IMG/VR virus record: IMGVR_UViG_3300018411_000080
Coordinates: 1-21,022 of that record
DNA from: a virus
Direction: 5' to 3' (one strand)
Length of the DNA: 21,022 nucleotides
In this document: positions 12,622 to 20,754 of the stretch, piece by piece
Layout: the number at the start of each line of letters is the position of its first letter
How positions within the stretch are numbered: the stretch's first letter is position 1
Program-made: the position numbers and the translations under genes
Notes under the pieces: generated by a model
Told to the model about the DNA's origin: nothing
The model's input: only the letters and a program-made list of their open reading frames with translations
The model's database searches: none

Positions 12622-14637
12622 ATGTCAAAGGCCACAGAGGACCTAGGTCCGGAGTTTAACGATTCGGTTGCATTCTATCTGACGAAGCACTATGGCAACC
12701 TGCTGAAAGTTTCCCGTGAACGCTTCTGCATACTCTCTTTGCCATTGCTGCGTAAGTATATTGCCAACATCCCAGACATAGTCGACACGTATGAAGAAAA
12801 CATTCGTGCCGAGATTGAAGGTCAGGGGCTGGAAAAGGACGCAGTTCTTCGTTCAGTGTTGGTGGCGCAGCTGGAGAGATTCCGAGCAGCCGACTCCAAG
12901 GATTCAACTTCGTTCGCATCTGAGATTGAAAAGACAATCAAGGAAGGTAGAACGGAGCGCATTGCGGGTTCCACCATTGAGGAGCCTACGGGTGAGTTCG
13001 ATAACACCCAAGAGCTCATAGACCAGATTCTGTATTCCCCACTTGATGTGGACGTAACTGCCATCCCTGCAAAGGTTGCAACGGCAGTGCGCGAGATTCT
13101 GGTGAGCAGCTTCAAGGTATTTGCAAAGTGGTCTTTCTACTTGCAGATGTCCTGTGAGTTTCAAACTCAAGATTTCCACGACGTAATCTTCGACACAGCT
13201 CAACGTGTTGTTGATGGTGAGATTGACAGGCTTGTTGTCTGCATTCCGCCGCGCCATTCCAAGACTCAAATCATGTCGATTGCGTTGCCGTTGTATTCCT
13301 TCTGCCATAACGCATCGAGCCACAACATCATTACTTCCTATGCCGAAGACGTTGTGTTTGAGTCGAGCGGCTACATCCGTGATGTCCTGTCTGACCCACT
13401 GTTCCAACGCATCTTCCCCAACATTAAGTTGGACCCGAACAAGCGGAGTTTGGAACGTTGGGGTACAACCAAGTCAGGCGTTATGCACTCTGTCCCAACT
13501 GGTGGCAAACTCACTGGTAAGGGTGCCGGACTGTTGTCGGATAAGTATTCTGGTTTGTTCGTCGTTGATGACGTCATCAAGCCGAAGGATGCGTACTCCG
13601 ACCCAGTACGAACAGAAATCAATGACCGATATGATAACACTTTCATGTCTCGCTTGGCGAACGATGGTGAAATCACGGTCAAGGGAAAGAAGGTCAAGTG
13701 TGCTCGCACCCCCATGGTCATCATCATGCAGCGGGTTCACGACGCAGACTTGGTTGGTTACCTGCTCCGAGGAAATTCCTCCGACAAGTATCACTACCTG
13801 AACATCCCGGGGATTGTCACGAAGGAAACTGGCTCTGCCGGTTACTACGACAAGCTCATAAAGAAGCAAGCCTTCACCCATGCAATACCAATCTTGTACG
13901 ACCTCGGTCGAGAAGAAGAAGAGTCTGCACTGTGGTCGTCGCGTAAAAGTTTAACCTCGCTGAAAGCAATGCGTGATGCAAACCCATACACGTACAACTC
14001 ACAGTATGCTGGCGAACCGTCGGCAATGGGCCATGGCCTTGTAAAGGAAGAATGGTGGAAGGAATACGACCCTTCATCGTTCGACCGTCGTCGCGTAATT
14101 CGTTCGTTTATTACAGCCGATACCGCATCGACAGAAAAGGAATACTCAGACTATTCAGTATTGAAGCACTGGGGAATCACGAAAGAACGTGATGCCTACT
14201 GCCTCGACATAATGCTGGGCAAGTTTGAAGTGCCGGAGTTGGAGAAACAAATCCTCGACTTCTGGAAGAAGTGCAACAAGTTTGACATCAACTCGCCCAA
14301 CTGTATTCCTCGTGCACTGTACTTGGAAGACAAGGCTTCTGGGCAGTTCCTCAACCAGCGATTTGCTGCAAAGGGACAGATGCGGTTGCTGCCAGTTCCC
14401 CGAGACAAGTCCGGAGGGAATAAGGTTACACGATTCTTGAACGCGGTGCCGTTCTTCTCACAAGGGAAGATTCTGTATCCAGCCAACCATGAGCACACTG
14501 AGCACATTAAGCGGGAAATTCTTGCTTTCACCTCGTTGGGTTCTGGCACTGGTCACGATGATTGTGTGGACAACGTATCAGACTTGGTTGCAATAGAGTT
14601 CTCTGGCCTAAGTGCCAACTACACATCATGGGTATGA
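12622..14637 (+). CDS. terL: Terminase large subunit
   Basis: This 671-residue packaging motor has an N-terminal ATPase and a C-terminal nuclease. About 190 residues precede the ATPase core. Walker A is VVCIPPRHSKTQ (about residues 202-213), in the variant form used by many TerL proteins. Walker B is GLFVVDDVIK (about 310), with the coupling region PMVIIMQRVHDADLVGYL after it. The RNase H-like nuclease has ITADTASTEKEYSDYSV (first Asp near 499), LYLEDKASGQFLNQ and GTGHDDCVDNVSDL near the C-terminus. AAGAGGA precedes the ATG. I found no small-subunit gene beside it; the extended N-terminus or a gene outside the window may supply that role. Confidence 0.93.
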   Translation: MSKATEDLGPEFNDSVAFYLTKHYGNLLKVSRERFCILSLPLLRKYIANIPDIVDTYEENIRAEIEGQGLEKDAVLRSVLVAQLERFRAADSKDSTSFASEIEKTIKEGRTERIAGSTIEEPTGEFDNTQELIDQILYSPLDVDVTAIPAKVATAVREILVSSFKVFAKWSFYLQMSCEFQTQDFHDVIFDTAQRVVDGEIDRLVVCIPPRHSKTQIMSIALPLYSFCHNASSHNIITSYAEDVVFESSGYIRDVLSDPLFQRIFPNIKLDPNKRSLERWGTTKSGVMHSVPTGGKLTGKGAGLLSDKYSGLFVVDDVIKPKDAYSDPVRTEINDRYDNTFMSRLANDGEITVKGKKVKCARTPMVIIMQRVHDADLVGYLLRGNSSDKYHYLNIPGIVTKETGSAGYYDKLIKKQAFTHAIPILYDLGREEEESALWSSRKSLTSLKAMRDANPYTYNSQYAGEPSAMGHGLVKEEWWKEYDPSSFDRRRVIRSFITADTASTEKEYSDYSVLKHWGITKERDAYCLDIMLGKFEVPELEKQILDFWKKCNKFDINSPNCIPRALYLEDKASGQFLNQRFAAKGQMRLLPVPRDKSGGNKVTRFLNAVPFFSQGKILYPANHEHTEHIKREILAFTSLGSGTGHDDCVDNVSDLVAIEFSGLSANYTSWV

Positions 14638-14638
14638 C

Positions 14639-14854
14639 ATGGCTGTAATCACTCGTATTGATGCCCGTTCGCAGAAGAACCAATCCATTCAGGTGCAAGA
14701 CCTGTTGGGTAACATCCTCTGCACTATCGAGGCAGCGCCTTGCAAAGGCAACTTGGATGCGGAAAGGTTTCGCCATGAGGCAAATCTTCGCATCGAAGCT
14801 TCCGACAGTGTTCGCATTGTCAAAAGTAATGGTGCAATCCTCGGGAGAAAGTAA
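14639..14854 (+). CDS. Small protein between terminase and portal, unknown
   Basis: This 71-residue protein starts 1 base after the terminase stop and ends exactly at the base before the portal GTG. It looks like a small beta-rich protein (QSIQVQDLLGNILCTIEAAP, then LRIEASDSVRIVKSNGAILGRK) with a basic C-terminus. No family is recognised. Strict packing between two head genes suggests a real structural or assembly gene. An in-frame upstream start at 14612 would overlap terminase without benefit. Confidence 0.7.
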   Translation: MAVITRIDARSQKNQSIQVQDLLGNILCTIEAAPCKGNLDAERFRHEANLRIEASDSVRIVKSNGAILGRK

Positions 14855-16171
14855 GTGAATCCCAAACAAGACTCGCACGTTGGAAAGTCTAACGCTTTCC
14901 GAAAGACTAAGCTTGCGGATGGTCTGGAGAATATAGTATCCGGACTTGGTGGTGAAAAGGATAAGGCGGAGCATAACCGTTGGACTTTCTCCAACAAAAA
15001 TGCTGACTACCGTCAACTGATGAACCGCTTCCGTGAGGACTGGGTGAGTCAGAAAGTTTGCACCGTTATTCCTCAAGACATGACTCGAAAGTGGCGGCAC
15101 ATTGACTCCGAAGAGGGTCGGCTGGCGGATAAGAAACTTCGTATCCGTCACCTGTTCCGTGAGGCATATCAATGGGCTCGACTCTATGGGACTTCGTTTG
15201 TGCTGCTGGATATCAAAGGTACTGGCAAGCTCGACACCCCACTGCGTCTTGACAACTTGAAGAAGGGATGTATCAAATCCCTGAGAGTTGTTGACCGCTC
15301 TCGAATGTATGCGGCTGGTACTATGGTACTGGATGCGCTGAGTCCTCACTACGGTTTGCCAGAGTTCTACACCCTGTCAGGCTACAGCGGGATGATTCAC
15401 CATTCGCGGTTTCTGCGTTTCGAAGGCACCGAACTTCCGTTGTTCGAGTTCCAGAGAAACATGTGGTATTCAGATTCGGTGTTGATACCACTGATGAAAA
15501 CCATTGACCAATTCTACACCACGGCTGCGGCAGCGGCGAACTTGGCACAGGAAGCAACTATTGACGTTGTTACTGTAGCTGGTTTGCAATCGCTTTGTAC
15601 GAGCCCGGAAGGTGAGCAGGCGGTCCTGAAGCGGTTCCGGCTCATGAAGTTGGCGAAGAGCATTTATAATGTTCTCATACTTGATGAAGCTGAGAAGTAC
15701 GATACCAAGTCGATTGCGCTATCCGGCGTAAAAGATTTAATCTGGGAATACCTCAAGATTGTCGCAGCGGCAGTTGGTATTCCGGCAACACGTTTCCTTT
15801 CTGCATCTCCAGACGGTATGAACGCGACGGGCGAATCTGACCTTGTCAACTATATCGACTTGCTGACAGGCTTGCAGACTACCATCTTTGAACCACGTTT
15901 GTGTGTCATAGATGCAATTGTCCAAGCGCACTTTGGTATCGAGGAGTACACCTATGAATGGTGTGACATCTTCCCCGAATCCAATGTGGAGAGGGCGGAA
16001 CGTGCTGTGAATGTTGCAACAGCATTAGACCTTCTGGTCGCCAATGGCACTATCACACGTGAAGCTGCCAACAGTATTGTTGCCCATTCCAGAATATTCG
16101 GAGAGTGTGCCATCGGTGCACCTCCAAAGAATCCACCAACACAAGGTAGTCCAAGTGATTCCAAGTCATAA
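14855..16171 (+). CDS. Portal protein (DUF1073 type)
   Basis: This 438-residue protein resembles DUF1073 phage portals, which form the dodecameric ring for DNA passage at one head vertex. Family-like features are the N-terminal RFREDWVSQKVCTVIPQDM segment, REAYQWARLYGTSFVLLDI, the LSGYSGMIHHSRFLRFEG stretch and the SPDGMNATGESDLVNY segment near residue 315. The start is GTG, directly after the upstream TAA, with GGGAGA 6 bases before it. The C-terminal codons overlap the next gene by 17 bases. The order terminase, small gene, portal, DUF2213 protein, cement-like protein and capsid is that of many myoviruses. Confidence 0.88.
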   Translation: MNPKQDSHVGKSNAFRKTKLADGLENIVSGLGGEKDKAEHNRWTFSNKNADYRQLMNRFREDWVSQKVCTVIPQDMTRKWRHIDSEEGRLADKKLRIRHLFREAYQWARLYGTSFVLLDIKGTGKLDTPLRLDNLKKGCIKSLRVVDRSRMYAAGTMVLDALSPHYGLPEFYTLSGYSGMIHHSRFLRFEGTELPLFEFQRNMWYSDSVLIPLMKTIDQFYTTAAAAANLAQEATIDVVTVAGLQSLCTSPEGEQAVLKRFRLMKLAKSIYNVLILDEAEKYDTKSIALSGVKDLIWEYLKIVAAAVGIPATRFLSASPDGMNATGESDLVNYIDLLTGLQTTIFEPRLCVIDAIVQAHFGIEEYTYEWCDIFPESNVERAERAVNVATALDLLVANGTITREAANSIVAHSRIFGECAIGAPPKNPPTQGSPSDSKS

Positions 16172-17213
16172 GGTACAACTCAATGATGAGGCTTCGGTCA
16201 GCAACAGCGTAATACTGTTGCACGACCGCATGACCATTCCGTCTGCGCGTATCCTTCGTGATTCTGGTGAAATGATTGCTCCGGTAACTCTGGCTCGTTG
16301 CGGCATTATGCTGTACAAAGCCAAAGAGTTGGGCGCTATTGCCGCACACCTTCTGCCTGAGAAGGTGTGCCGCGTCCGCACCCGTCCCGAAGTGTTGTTT
16401 GACCAAGCCACGATTGACTCGTGCCGCTCCATCCCGCTGACCGTCAACCATCCCAAAGATGATGTGGACATCGGCAACAACAAGGAACTCCAAAAGGGTT
16501 TCCTCGAAGGTCTGCCTTCTGCCGACGGCACTCACTTGGTTGGCCATGTGGTTATCAACGATGGTGCAACCATCAAACTCGTTGATGCCGGTTACGACCA
16601 AGTGAGCCTCGGTGCCACCTGCGAACTCGAAGTTTGCACAGATGGCGAAGCAGACTTCGACAAAGTCTCTATCAAGGCAAACCACTTCGCAATTGTCCGC
16701 AATGCCCGTGCTCAAACCACCCGCATTGGCGACTCCGGCGAAGAGATTGGTATTGTCGACCGCACCGTTTACGAAGCTCTCGAAGCTGAACGTGATGCGC
16801 TCAAGGACAAGACCGTCACGCTGGAGCAACGTCTGGTTGATGCCGAGTCTGTACGTCTGACCGACGAACAAATACAGACCATGGTTGAAGAGCGTGTCGA
16901 AAGCCGCATGAACATGTTGACCAACATTGCCCGTCTGGGTGATGGCTATGTTGACATGGATTTCTCCGGCCAGACCGACTCGCAAATCCGCCGAACTGTT
17001 GTAGCAAAACTTCTGGACGCTGATGTGTCCAGCAAGAGCGATGCCTACATCGAAGCGCGATTCGAAGTTGCACTGGAAGATGCCGGAAGCGTCACCCTGA
17101 GTGATGCCCTGAACATTTCCATGCAGCACACCTCCAAAGAAGGTGTTGTCGAACGCAAGCCCAGCCCCCGCGATGAAGCTTTGCAGCGTCGCAAAGAACG
17201 TTACAACAAGTAA
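16155..17213 (+). CDS. DUF2213 head maturation/scaffold protein
   Basis: This 352-residue protein matches DUF2213, encoded between portal and capsid in many phages and thought to act as prohead protease and scaffold. The N-terminal half has the family pattern: LLHDRMTIPSARILRDSG, PVTLARCGIMLY, RTRPEVLFDQATID, IPLTVNHPKDDV, GATCELEV and KANHFAIVRNARA. The last third (about residues 200-250) is a charged coiled-coil-like region (YEALEAERDALKDKTVTLEQ), as expected for a scaffold. The GTG at 16155 is chosen because the conserved part begins upstream of the first good ATG (16229); the frame also stays open further upstream inside portal. It overlaps portal by 17 bases. The protease role is family-based; I cannot identify the catalytic residues. 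Confidence 0.85.
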   Translation: MIPSHKVQLNDEASVSNSVILLHDRMTIPSARILRDSGEMIAPVTLARCGIMLYKAKELGAIAAHLLPEKVCRVRTRPEVLFDQATIDSCRSIPLTVNHPKDDVDIGNNKELQKGFLEGLPSADGTHLVGHVVINDGATIKLVDAGYDQVSLGATCELEVCTDGEADFDKVSIKANHFAIVRNARAQTTRIGDSGEEIGIVDRTVYEALEAERDALKDKTVTLEQRLVDAESVRLTDEQIQTMVEERVESRMNMLTNIARLGDGYVDMDFSGQTDSQIRRTVVAKLLDADVSSKSDAYIEARFEVALEDAGSVTLSDALNISMQHTSKEGVVERKPSPRDEALQRRKERYNK

Positions 17214-17222
17214 GGTATCAAC

Positions 17223-17696
17223 ATGCCCGTACAAACTTGGTCCATCAACACTGGTGAAGCCTACGCAGGCGAACAGTATGGTCTGGCCACTACCAACTCC
17301 CAACGGCTGACCTACAGCGTCGATGCCGAAATGTCTGAATACGGCGTTGCCGTTCAGCAAGGTGTTGCCTCCAACACCATCAAAGTTGGCCACAATGTTG
17401 GCGAAATCCTCGGCATCACCATGCGTGAACTCAAGCTGGAATCCAAGACCCGTCCCGGTGACGGCACCGTCCTGATTCCCAAAGGTCAGCCGCTGGCTGT
17501 CATGATGGACGGCCCGGTCATGGTCAAGCTGGTCACCGCCATCACCGATGCCAACATCGGTATCTCTGCAACTGGCGGTTTCGGTGGCGTGGCTGCTGGC
17601 TACACCAAAGCTACCAACGTCAAGGCTCTGCGGTTCCCGGCCAAGGCCGGTGACGTAATCCCGGTCATGGTCATCCTCGTTGGCCCAAAGCCGTAG
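17223..17696 (+). CDS. Head decoration/cement-like protein, short form
   Basis: This 157-residue protein is the product of normal reading. It resembles capsid cement or decoration proteins (DUF2190-like), which stabilise the mature head: an early Gly-rich segment (NTGEAYAGEQYGLATTNS), YGVAVQQGVASNTIKVGHNVG, MRELKLESKTRPGDGTVLIP and a C-terminal GDVIPVMVILVGPKP. AAGGT precedes the ATG. It lies directly before the capsid gene. The stop TAG (17694-17696) comes 3 bases after a CCCAAAG slippery site, so part of the product is probably extended (see the 17223-17983 entry). The cement assignment is from position and composition; confidence in the gene itself is high. Confidence 0.82.
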   Translation: MPVQTWSINTGEAYAGEQYGLATTNSQRLTYSVDAEMSEYGVAVQQGVASNTIKVGHNVGEILGITMRELKLESKTRPGDGTVLIPKGQPLAVMMDGPVMVKLVTAITDANIGISATGGFGGVAAGYTKATNVKALRFPAKAGDVIPVMVILVGPKP

Positions 17697-17983
17697 CCCC
17701 TGCTCCTGCGCTAGTCTTCACAACTGACTTGGCAACAACCAAGACAGTTGCGACTGGTGTGCCTTTGGATTTGGCTGTGGTGGCAACTGGTGGTGTCGGA
17801 ACTCTTTCCTATGTCTGGAAAAAGAGTGGCACTGTCATTGCTGGTAAAACAACTGCCAGCATTAGTGTCACTGCAACCGCTGCGGCGGGGGATGCTGCAA
17901 CCTATACCTGCGAAGTCACCGACTCCGCAACTCCGACACCGACGAAGATTACTTCCACAGCCTGTGTCGTAACAATTTCCTAA
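17223..17983 (+). CDS. Cement-like protein with Ig-like domain by -1 frameshift
   Basis: A -1 slip at C CCA AAG (17684-17690) would carry ribosomes past the TAG into an open frame ending at TAA 17981-17983. The product has 253 residues: 156 of the cement-like protein, a Pro/Ala linker (AVAPAPALVFTTD) and an Ig-like domain. The domain shows the strand pattern of the fold, with core Trp in LSYVWKKSG and the Tyr-x-Cys of DAATYTCEV. It has no ATG or Shine-Dalgarno sequence; the only nearby start, TTG 17729, lies inside a hairpin. Ig-like domains added to phage head and tail proteins by -1 frameshifting are known and are thought to aid surface attachment. The slip itself is inferred. Confidence 0.83.
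17684..17690 (+). promoter_or_regulatory. CCCAAAG -1 frameshift slippery site
   Basis: The heptamer fits X XXY YYZ exactly in the zero frame (C CCA AAG). After slippage the two tRNAs re-pair on CCC and AAA. It lies one codon before the zero-frame stop, and the -1 frame is open across the junction and encodes an Ig-like domain. Confidence 0.8.
17721..17750 (+). promoter_or_regulatory. Strong hairpin downstream of the slippery site
   Basis: CAACTG-A-CTTGG (17721-17732) pairs with CCAAG-A-CAGTTG (17739-17750): 11 bp broken only by one A-A mismatch, with the loop CAACAA. It starts 30 bases after the slippery site and buries the TTG at 17729. It may stimulate frameshifting, block internal initiation, or both. 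The spacing is longer than the usual 5-9 bases. Confidence 0.55.
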
Positions 17984-17993
17984 GGAAATCCGA

Positions 17994-19007
17994 ATGCCTA
18001 AGATGGTAAAACTGCTCGACGGCTCTGAATTTGAGCTGGACGATGCGCTGGTACGAATTCAAGATGCCGGCACCGTCGTTCTGAACGATGACAATGCTGT
18101 GTTCTTCCAGCGCCAGCTTGAGTTCATCGAAGCTCAAACCTATGACACCCTGTATCCGGAACTGGAAGCGCGTGAAGCTTTCGGTGTGGATACCACCGGC
18201 GGCCCGGGCGTAACTACCCTGACCTACCGTTCCTACAACCACGTTGGCAAAGCTCAGGTCATCAACGCCCGAGCAACCGACCTGCCGAAGTCCAGCCTCT
18301 CCGGCAAGGAATACTCCATCACCGTCAAGTCTGTTGGCACTGCCTACGACTACGACATCGACGAAGTTGCCGCTGCCTCCGTAACTGGCCTCCCGCTGGA
18401 AGCTCGTAAGGCCATGGCCGCAACTCGCGGTTACGAGCAGTACGTGAACTCTACCGCTTGGTACGGTGATGCGGCCAACGGTTTCGTCGGGTTCTTCGAC
18501 CATCCGGACATCACCAAAGCCAACGTTGCTGCTGGTGCTGGTGCCGGTACTCCCACCAAGTGGGCGCTGAAGCAACCGACCGAAGTTATCGCCGACCTGA
18601 CCACCGCAGTGTCTGCCATGTACAGCTCCACCATGAAAATCATGCGTCCGGAAGAAATCTGGATGCCGGTTGAGCACGAGCAGTACATCTTCAACACTGC
18701 ACGTTCCGCGCAAAGCGACATGACCATAGGTCAGTTCTTTATCGCGAACAACCAGTTCATCAACTCCCGCGAGAAAATCAAGGGTCTGAACGCAATCAAG
18801 GGTCGCGGCGCTTCTGGTGCCGACTGCTTCATTGTGGTCTGCCGCAAGGCTGGCGGGATGAACACCTTCCGTCTGCGGGAGCCGCTGCCGCTGACTTGGC
18901 AACCTGTGCAACTGCACGGTCTCGTCTACGAGATTCCTGGTCGCGGTCGCTTCGCTGGTTTCCAAGTCATGTATCCGGCTGCGCTCTCCATCAACTCCGG
19001 TATCTGA
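17994..19007 (+). CDS. Major capsid protein (DUF2184 type)
   Basis: This 337-residue protein matches DUF2184, the HK97-fold major capsid family of myoviruses with DUF1073 portals. Family features are the N-terminal RQLEFIEAQTYDTLYPEL (about 35-52), a central VGTAYDYDIDE segment, ARKAMAATRGYEQYVNS, PEEIWMPVEHEQYIFNTA and C-terminal LPLTWQPVQLHGLVYEIPGR. TAAGGA lies 7 bases before the ATG, overlapping the stop of the Ig-like frame. Many preferred codons and a terminator-like hairpin after the stop fit very high expression. No separate scaffold gene is seen; the DUF2213 protein probably fills that role. Confidence 0.92.
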   Translation: MPKMVKLLDGSEFELDDALVRIQDAGTVVLNDDNAVFFQRQLEFIEAQTYDTLYPELEAREAFGVDTTGGPGVTTLTYRSYNHVGKAQVINARATDLPKSSLSGKEYSITVKSVGTAYDYDIDEVAAASVTGLPLEARKAMAATRGYEQYVNSTAWYGDAANGFVGFFDHPDITKANVAAGAGAGTPTKWALKQPTEVIADLTTAVSAMYSSTMKIMRPEEIWMPVEHEQYIFNTARSAQSDMTIGQFFIANNQFINSREKIKGLNAIKGRGASGADCFIVVCRKAGGMNTFRLREPLPLTWQPVQLHGLVYEIPGRGRFAGFQVMYPAALSINSGI

Positions 19008-19015
19008 TAGCACTT

Positions 19016-19035
19016 GGGCGGCAGCAATGCCGCCT
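19016..19035 (+). terminator. GC-rich hairpin after the capsid gene
   Basis: GGCGGC (19017-19022) pairs with GCCGCC (19029-19034) around AGCAAT, with an extra G-T at 19016/19035. No T-tract follows. It may partly end or stabilise the capsid transcript, as at many phage capsid genes. Confidence 0.55.
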
Positions 19036-19055
19036 CTAACTTCAAAGAGAACAAG

Positions 19056-19490
19056 ATGCAAATTAAGAACAACCAGACCCGCAATGCCCAGTTCTTCTAC
19101 TACCGCCAGAAGGAAGGCTCCAAAGCGCAAGAGTTGGCGTTGGTACACATCCCCGGCGGCGCAACCGTCGAGTTGGATGATGCCATCTTCAAAACCCTGT
19201 GCGCCAGCCAGACCGAAGTCAATGTGATGAAGGAGGTCGTCTCGGAAATCGAATCCGAAGTCCCCGTCACCATGGACAAGAAGGCTGTGCAGGTTAAGGA
19301 GTATTACGAGACTGGTGAAACCAAGACTGTAAACCTGCTGCTGGAATCCATCAAGGCCGGCGAGTTCACCATCGTGGAACGCCCGAAAGCAACCATGGCG
19401 GACATCGACGCCACCCTGATTGCCAATGGGCTGGACCCGAAAGGTATGGCCGAAGATGCGAAGCTGGCTCTCTACGACAAGTTGGCGTAA
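19056..19490 (+). CDS. Head-associated protein, unknown
   Basis: This 144-residue protein lies between capsid and the DUF4054 protein. The ATG at 19056 has AAAGAGA 5 bases upstream; a TTG at 19014 would run through the capsid hairpin and is rejected. The N-terminal part looks beta-rich (RNAQFFYYRQKEGSKAQELALVHIPGG is a two-part segment near residues 9-35), with an acidic middle and a helical C-terminus (MADIDATLIANGLDPKGM). It could be a head decoration or connector-linked protein by position; no family is recognised. Confidence 0.78.
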   Translation: MQIKNNQTRNAQFFYYRQKEGSKAQELALVHIPGGATVELDDAIFKTLCASQTEVNVMKEVVSEIESEVPVTMDKKAVQVKEYYETGETKTVNLLLESIKAGEFTIVERPKATMADIDATLIANGLDPKGMAEDAKLALYDKLA

Positions 19491-19865
19491 ATGATTTCAC
19501 TGAGCGATTTGGTCTCACGCTATCCAGCAATGTCAGAAATGACCCAGACTCGGTTCGACATCCTCACTGGGGATTCCGTCCTTGTTATGGGAAGTGCCGA
19601 GTCGCGGTGGTGTGGTTTCTATGACCCAGCTCAAGCAGCATTGATAGCGCATTGGTCGTCTACTGTGGACGACCTTGTTGCTGGCGATGCGCCAATGCCT
19701 GCGCTGCCGGTTTCACGGACAGATGTCGATGACGTCCAAGTGGAATTCAGCGACCGAATGATTTCAACCATCCCATACCAAGAAGCAGACTTGATGTCTA
19801 CTGTCTATGGTCAGGCGTACATGCGCTGGCGACGGATGGCATTTGCTGGCCCGCGTGTGGCCTAA
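19491..19865 (+). CDS. Head-tail connector protein (DUF4054-like)
   Basis: This 124-residue protein begins at the base after the preceding stop. It resembles DUF4054, small adaptor proteins in head completion: an N-terminal SLSDLVSRYPAMSEMT helix, a central YDPAQAALIAHWSS helix and the C-terminal STVYGQAYMRWRRMAFAG, which is the most typical part. Order and size match the connector position in DUF1073/DUF2184 phages. The family call is moderate. Confidence 0.72.
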   Translation: MISLSDLVSRYPAMSEMTQTRFDILTGDSVLVMGSAESRWCGFYDPAQAALIAHWSSTVDDLVAGDAPMPALPVSRTDVDDVQVEFSDRMISTIPYQEADLMSTVYGQAYMRWRRMAFAGPRVA

Positions 19866-19873
19866 GAGGTCAC

Positions 19874-20236
19874 ATGATTAATCAAAGCCGTGCTTTCAAT
19901 CGCTACACGACTGCAAAGCACACTTTAGAATTGTATATTTCTGGGTACTACGATACCGAGAATAACTGGGTTGGGGAATCATACTCCCCACCTAAACAGA
20001 TTCGCTGCACGCCAATCGCATACGGCGACCGAGATTCTGGAACCAATGGACAACAGTTGAAGGCCACCGAAATAGGTGAGCGGCAACCAGCATTCATTCA
20101 GGTACACTCCAGAACCCAGATGCCGATGAAATCGTTGATAACATTTGCTGGCATCAAGTACAAAGTGATTTCGGTTTCCAACTACTCCGATGCCGGATTC
20201 TATGTCGTCATCGCTGCCAAGCAGCTGGAGAAGTGA
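19874..20236 (+). CDS. Neck/head-closure candidate
   Basis: This 120-residue beta-rich protein has AAGAGGT 7 bases before the ATG. It sits where head-closure proteins usually lie, between the DUF4054-like connector and the terminator-like gene. Sequence features are KHTLELYISGYYD, PPKQIRCTPIAYGDRDS, EIGERQPAFIQVHSRTQ and SVSNYSDAGFYVVIAAK, which suggest repeated beta strands in a small barrel-like fold. I do not recognise a named family, so the role is from position only. Confidence 0.7.
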   Translation: MINQSRAFNRYTTAKHTLELYISGYYDTENNWVGESYSPPKQIRCTPIAYGDRDSGTNGQQLKATEIGERQPAFIQVHSRTQMPMKSLITFAGIKYKVISVSNYSDAGFYVVIAAKQLEK

Positions 20237-20754
20237 TGGACGTTTACGATAGCGAAATCCAAGCGATTAAAAGAATCATAGATGTTTGCGTTGGAATCCC
20301 CCGCTTCACCTACCAGATGCAGCAGGAGGGTGCGCCACGGCCAGTTGGCGAGTATGCCGCTGTGAAGTGTGTGAGCAGTACCAATCCAGGATTCGATGAG
20401 TCCAAAATTGTGGACGTTGGCGGTGTTGAAATGTACCGCAGCCGTGGCATTCGGATACTGACATTCCAAATTCTGTTCTCTCGGGAGGGTAGTGAGTTCA
20501 TCAAGTTTGACAACTCGTTCTACCGCCCAGATGTTCAGGCTGTACTCAAGCAAGAGAAGTTTGCAGCCATGGACAAGAAGCCGCTCAACCTTGCTTCTCT
20601 TGTGCTCGAAACCAACTGGGAGTTTCGGCAAGCTGTTCAAATGCAGTTCAACGTTCTCCGAGAGGAGCTGTCCCCAATTGGTGTCATGTCTGGCGCTGTT
20701 GTGGGTGGCGTATTTATTGATGGCGACCAAGTCATCCAAGTCGAAGGAAAGTAA
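20236..20754 (+). CDS. Tail terminator/neck protein (LIC_12616-like)
   Basis: This 172-residue protein starts at an ATG overlapping the previous stop by one base (TGATG). The N-terminal pattern (IQAIKRIIDVCVGIPRF, then GAPRPVGEYAAVKCV) resembles the LIC_12616-type neck terminator proteins that come just before DUF3383 sheath genes in myoviruses. Later segments (RGIRILTFQILFSREGSEFIKF, WEFRQAVQMQFNVLREE) fit an alpha/beta tail-end protein. The stop is followed at once by the sheath ATG. Confidence 0.72.
   Translation: MDVYDSEIQAIKRIIDVCVGIPRFTYQMQQEGAPRPVGEYAAVKCVSSTNPGFDESKIVDVGGVEMYRSRGIRILTFQILFSREGSEFIKFDNSFYRPDVQAVLKQEKFAAMDKKPLNLASLVLETNWEFRQAVQMQFNVLREELSPIGVMSGAVVGGVFIDGDQVIQVEGK

Noticed and set aside
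16053-17393. A 446-residue reverse-strand frame
   Set aside because: It is antisense to the DUF2213 gene and parts of the genes on either side, which are well supported. Long antisense frames arise from codon bias; no start site or family supports it.
17949-19148. A 399-residue reverse-strand frame
   Set aside because: Antisense shadow of the major capsid gene, with the same codon-bias cause and no family features.
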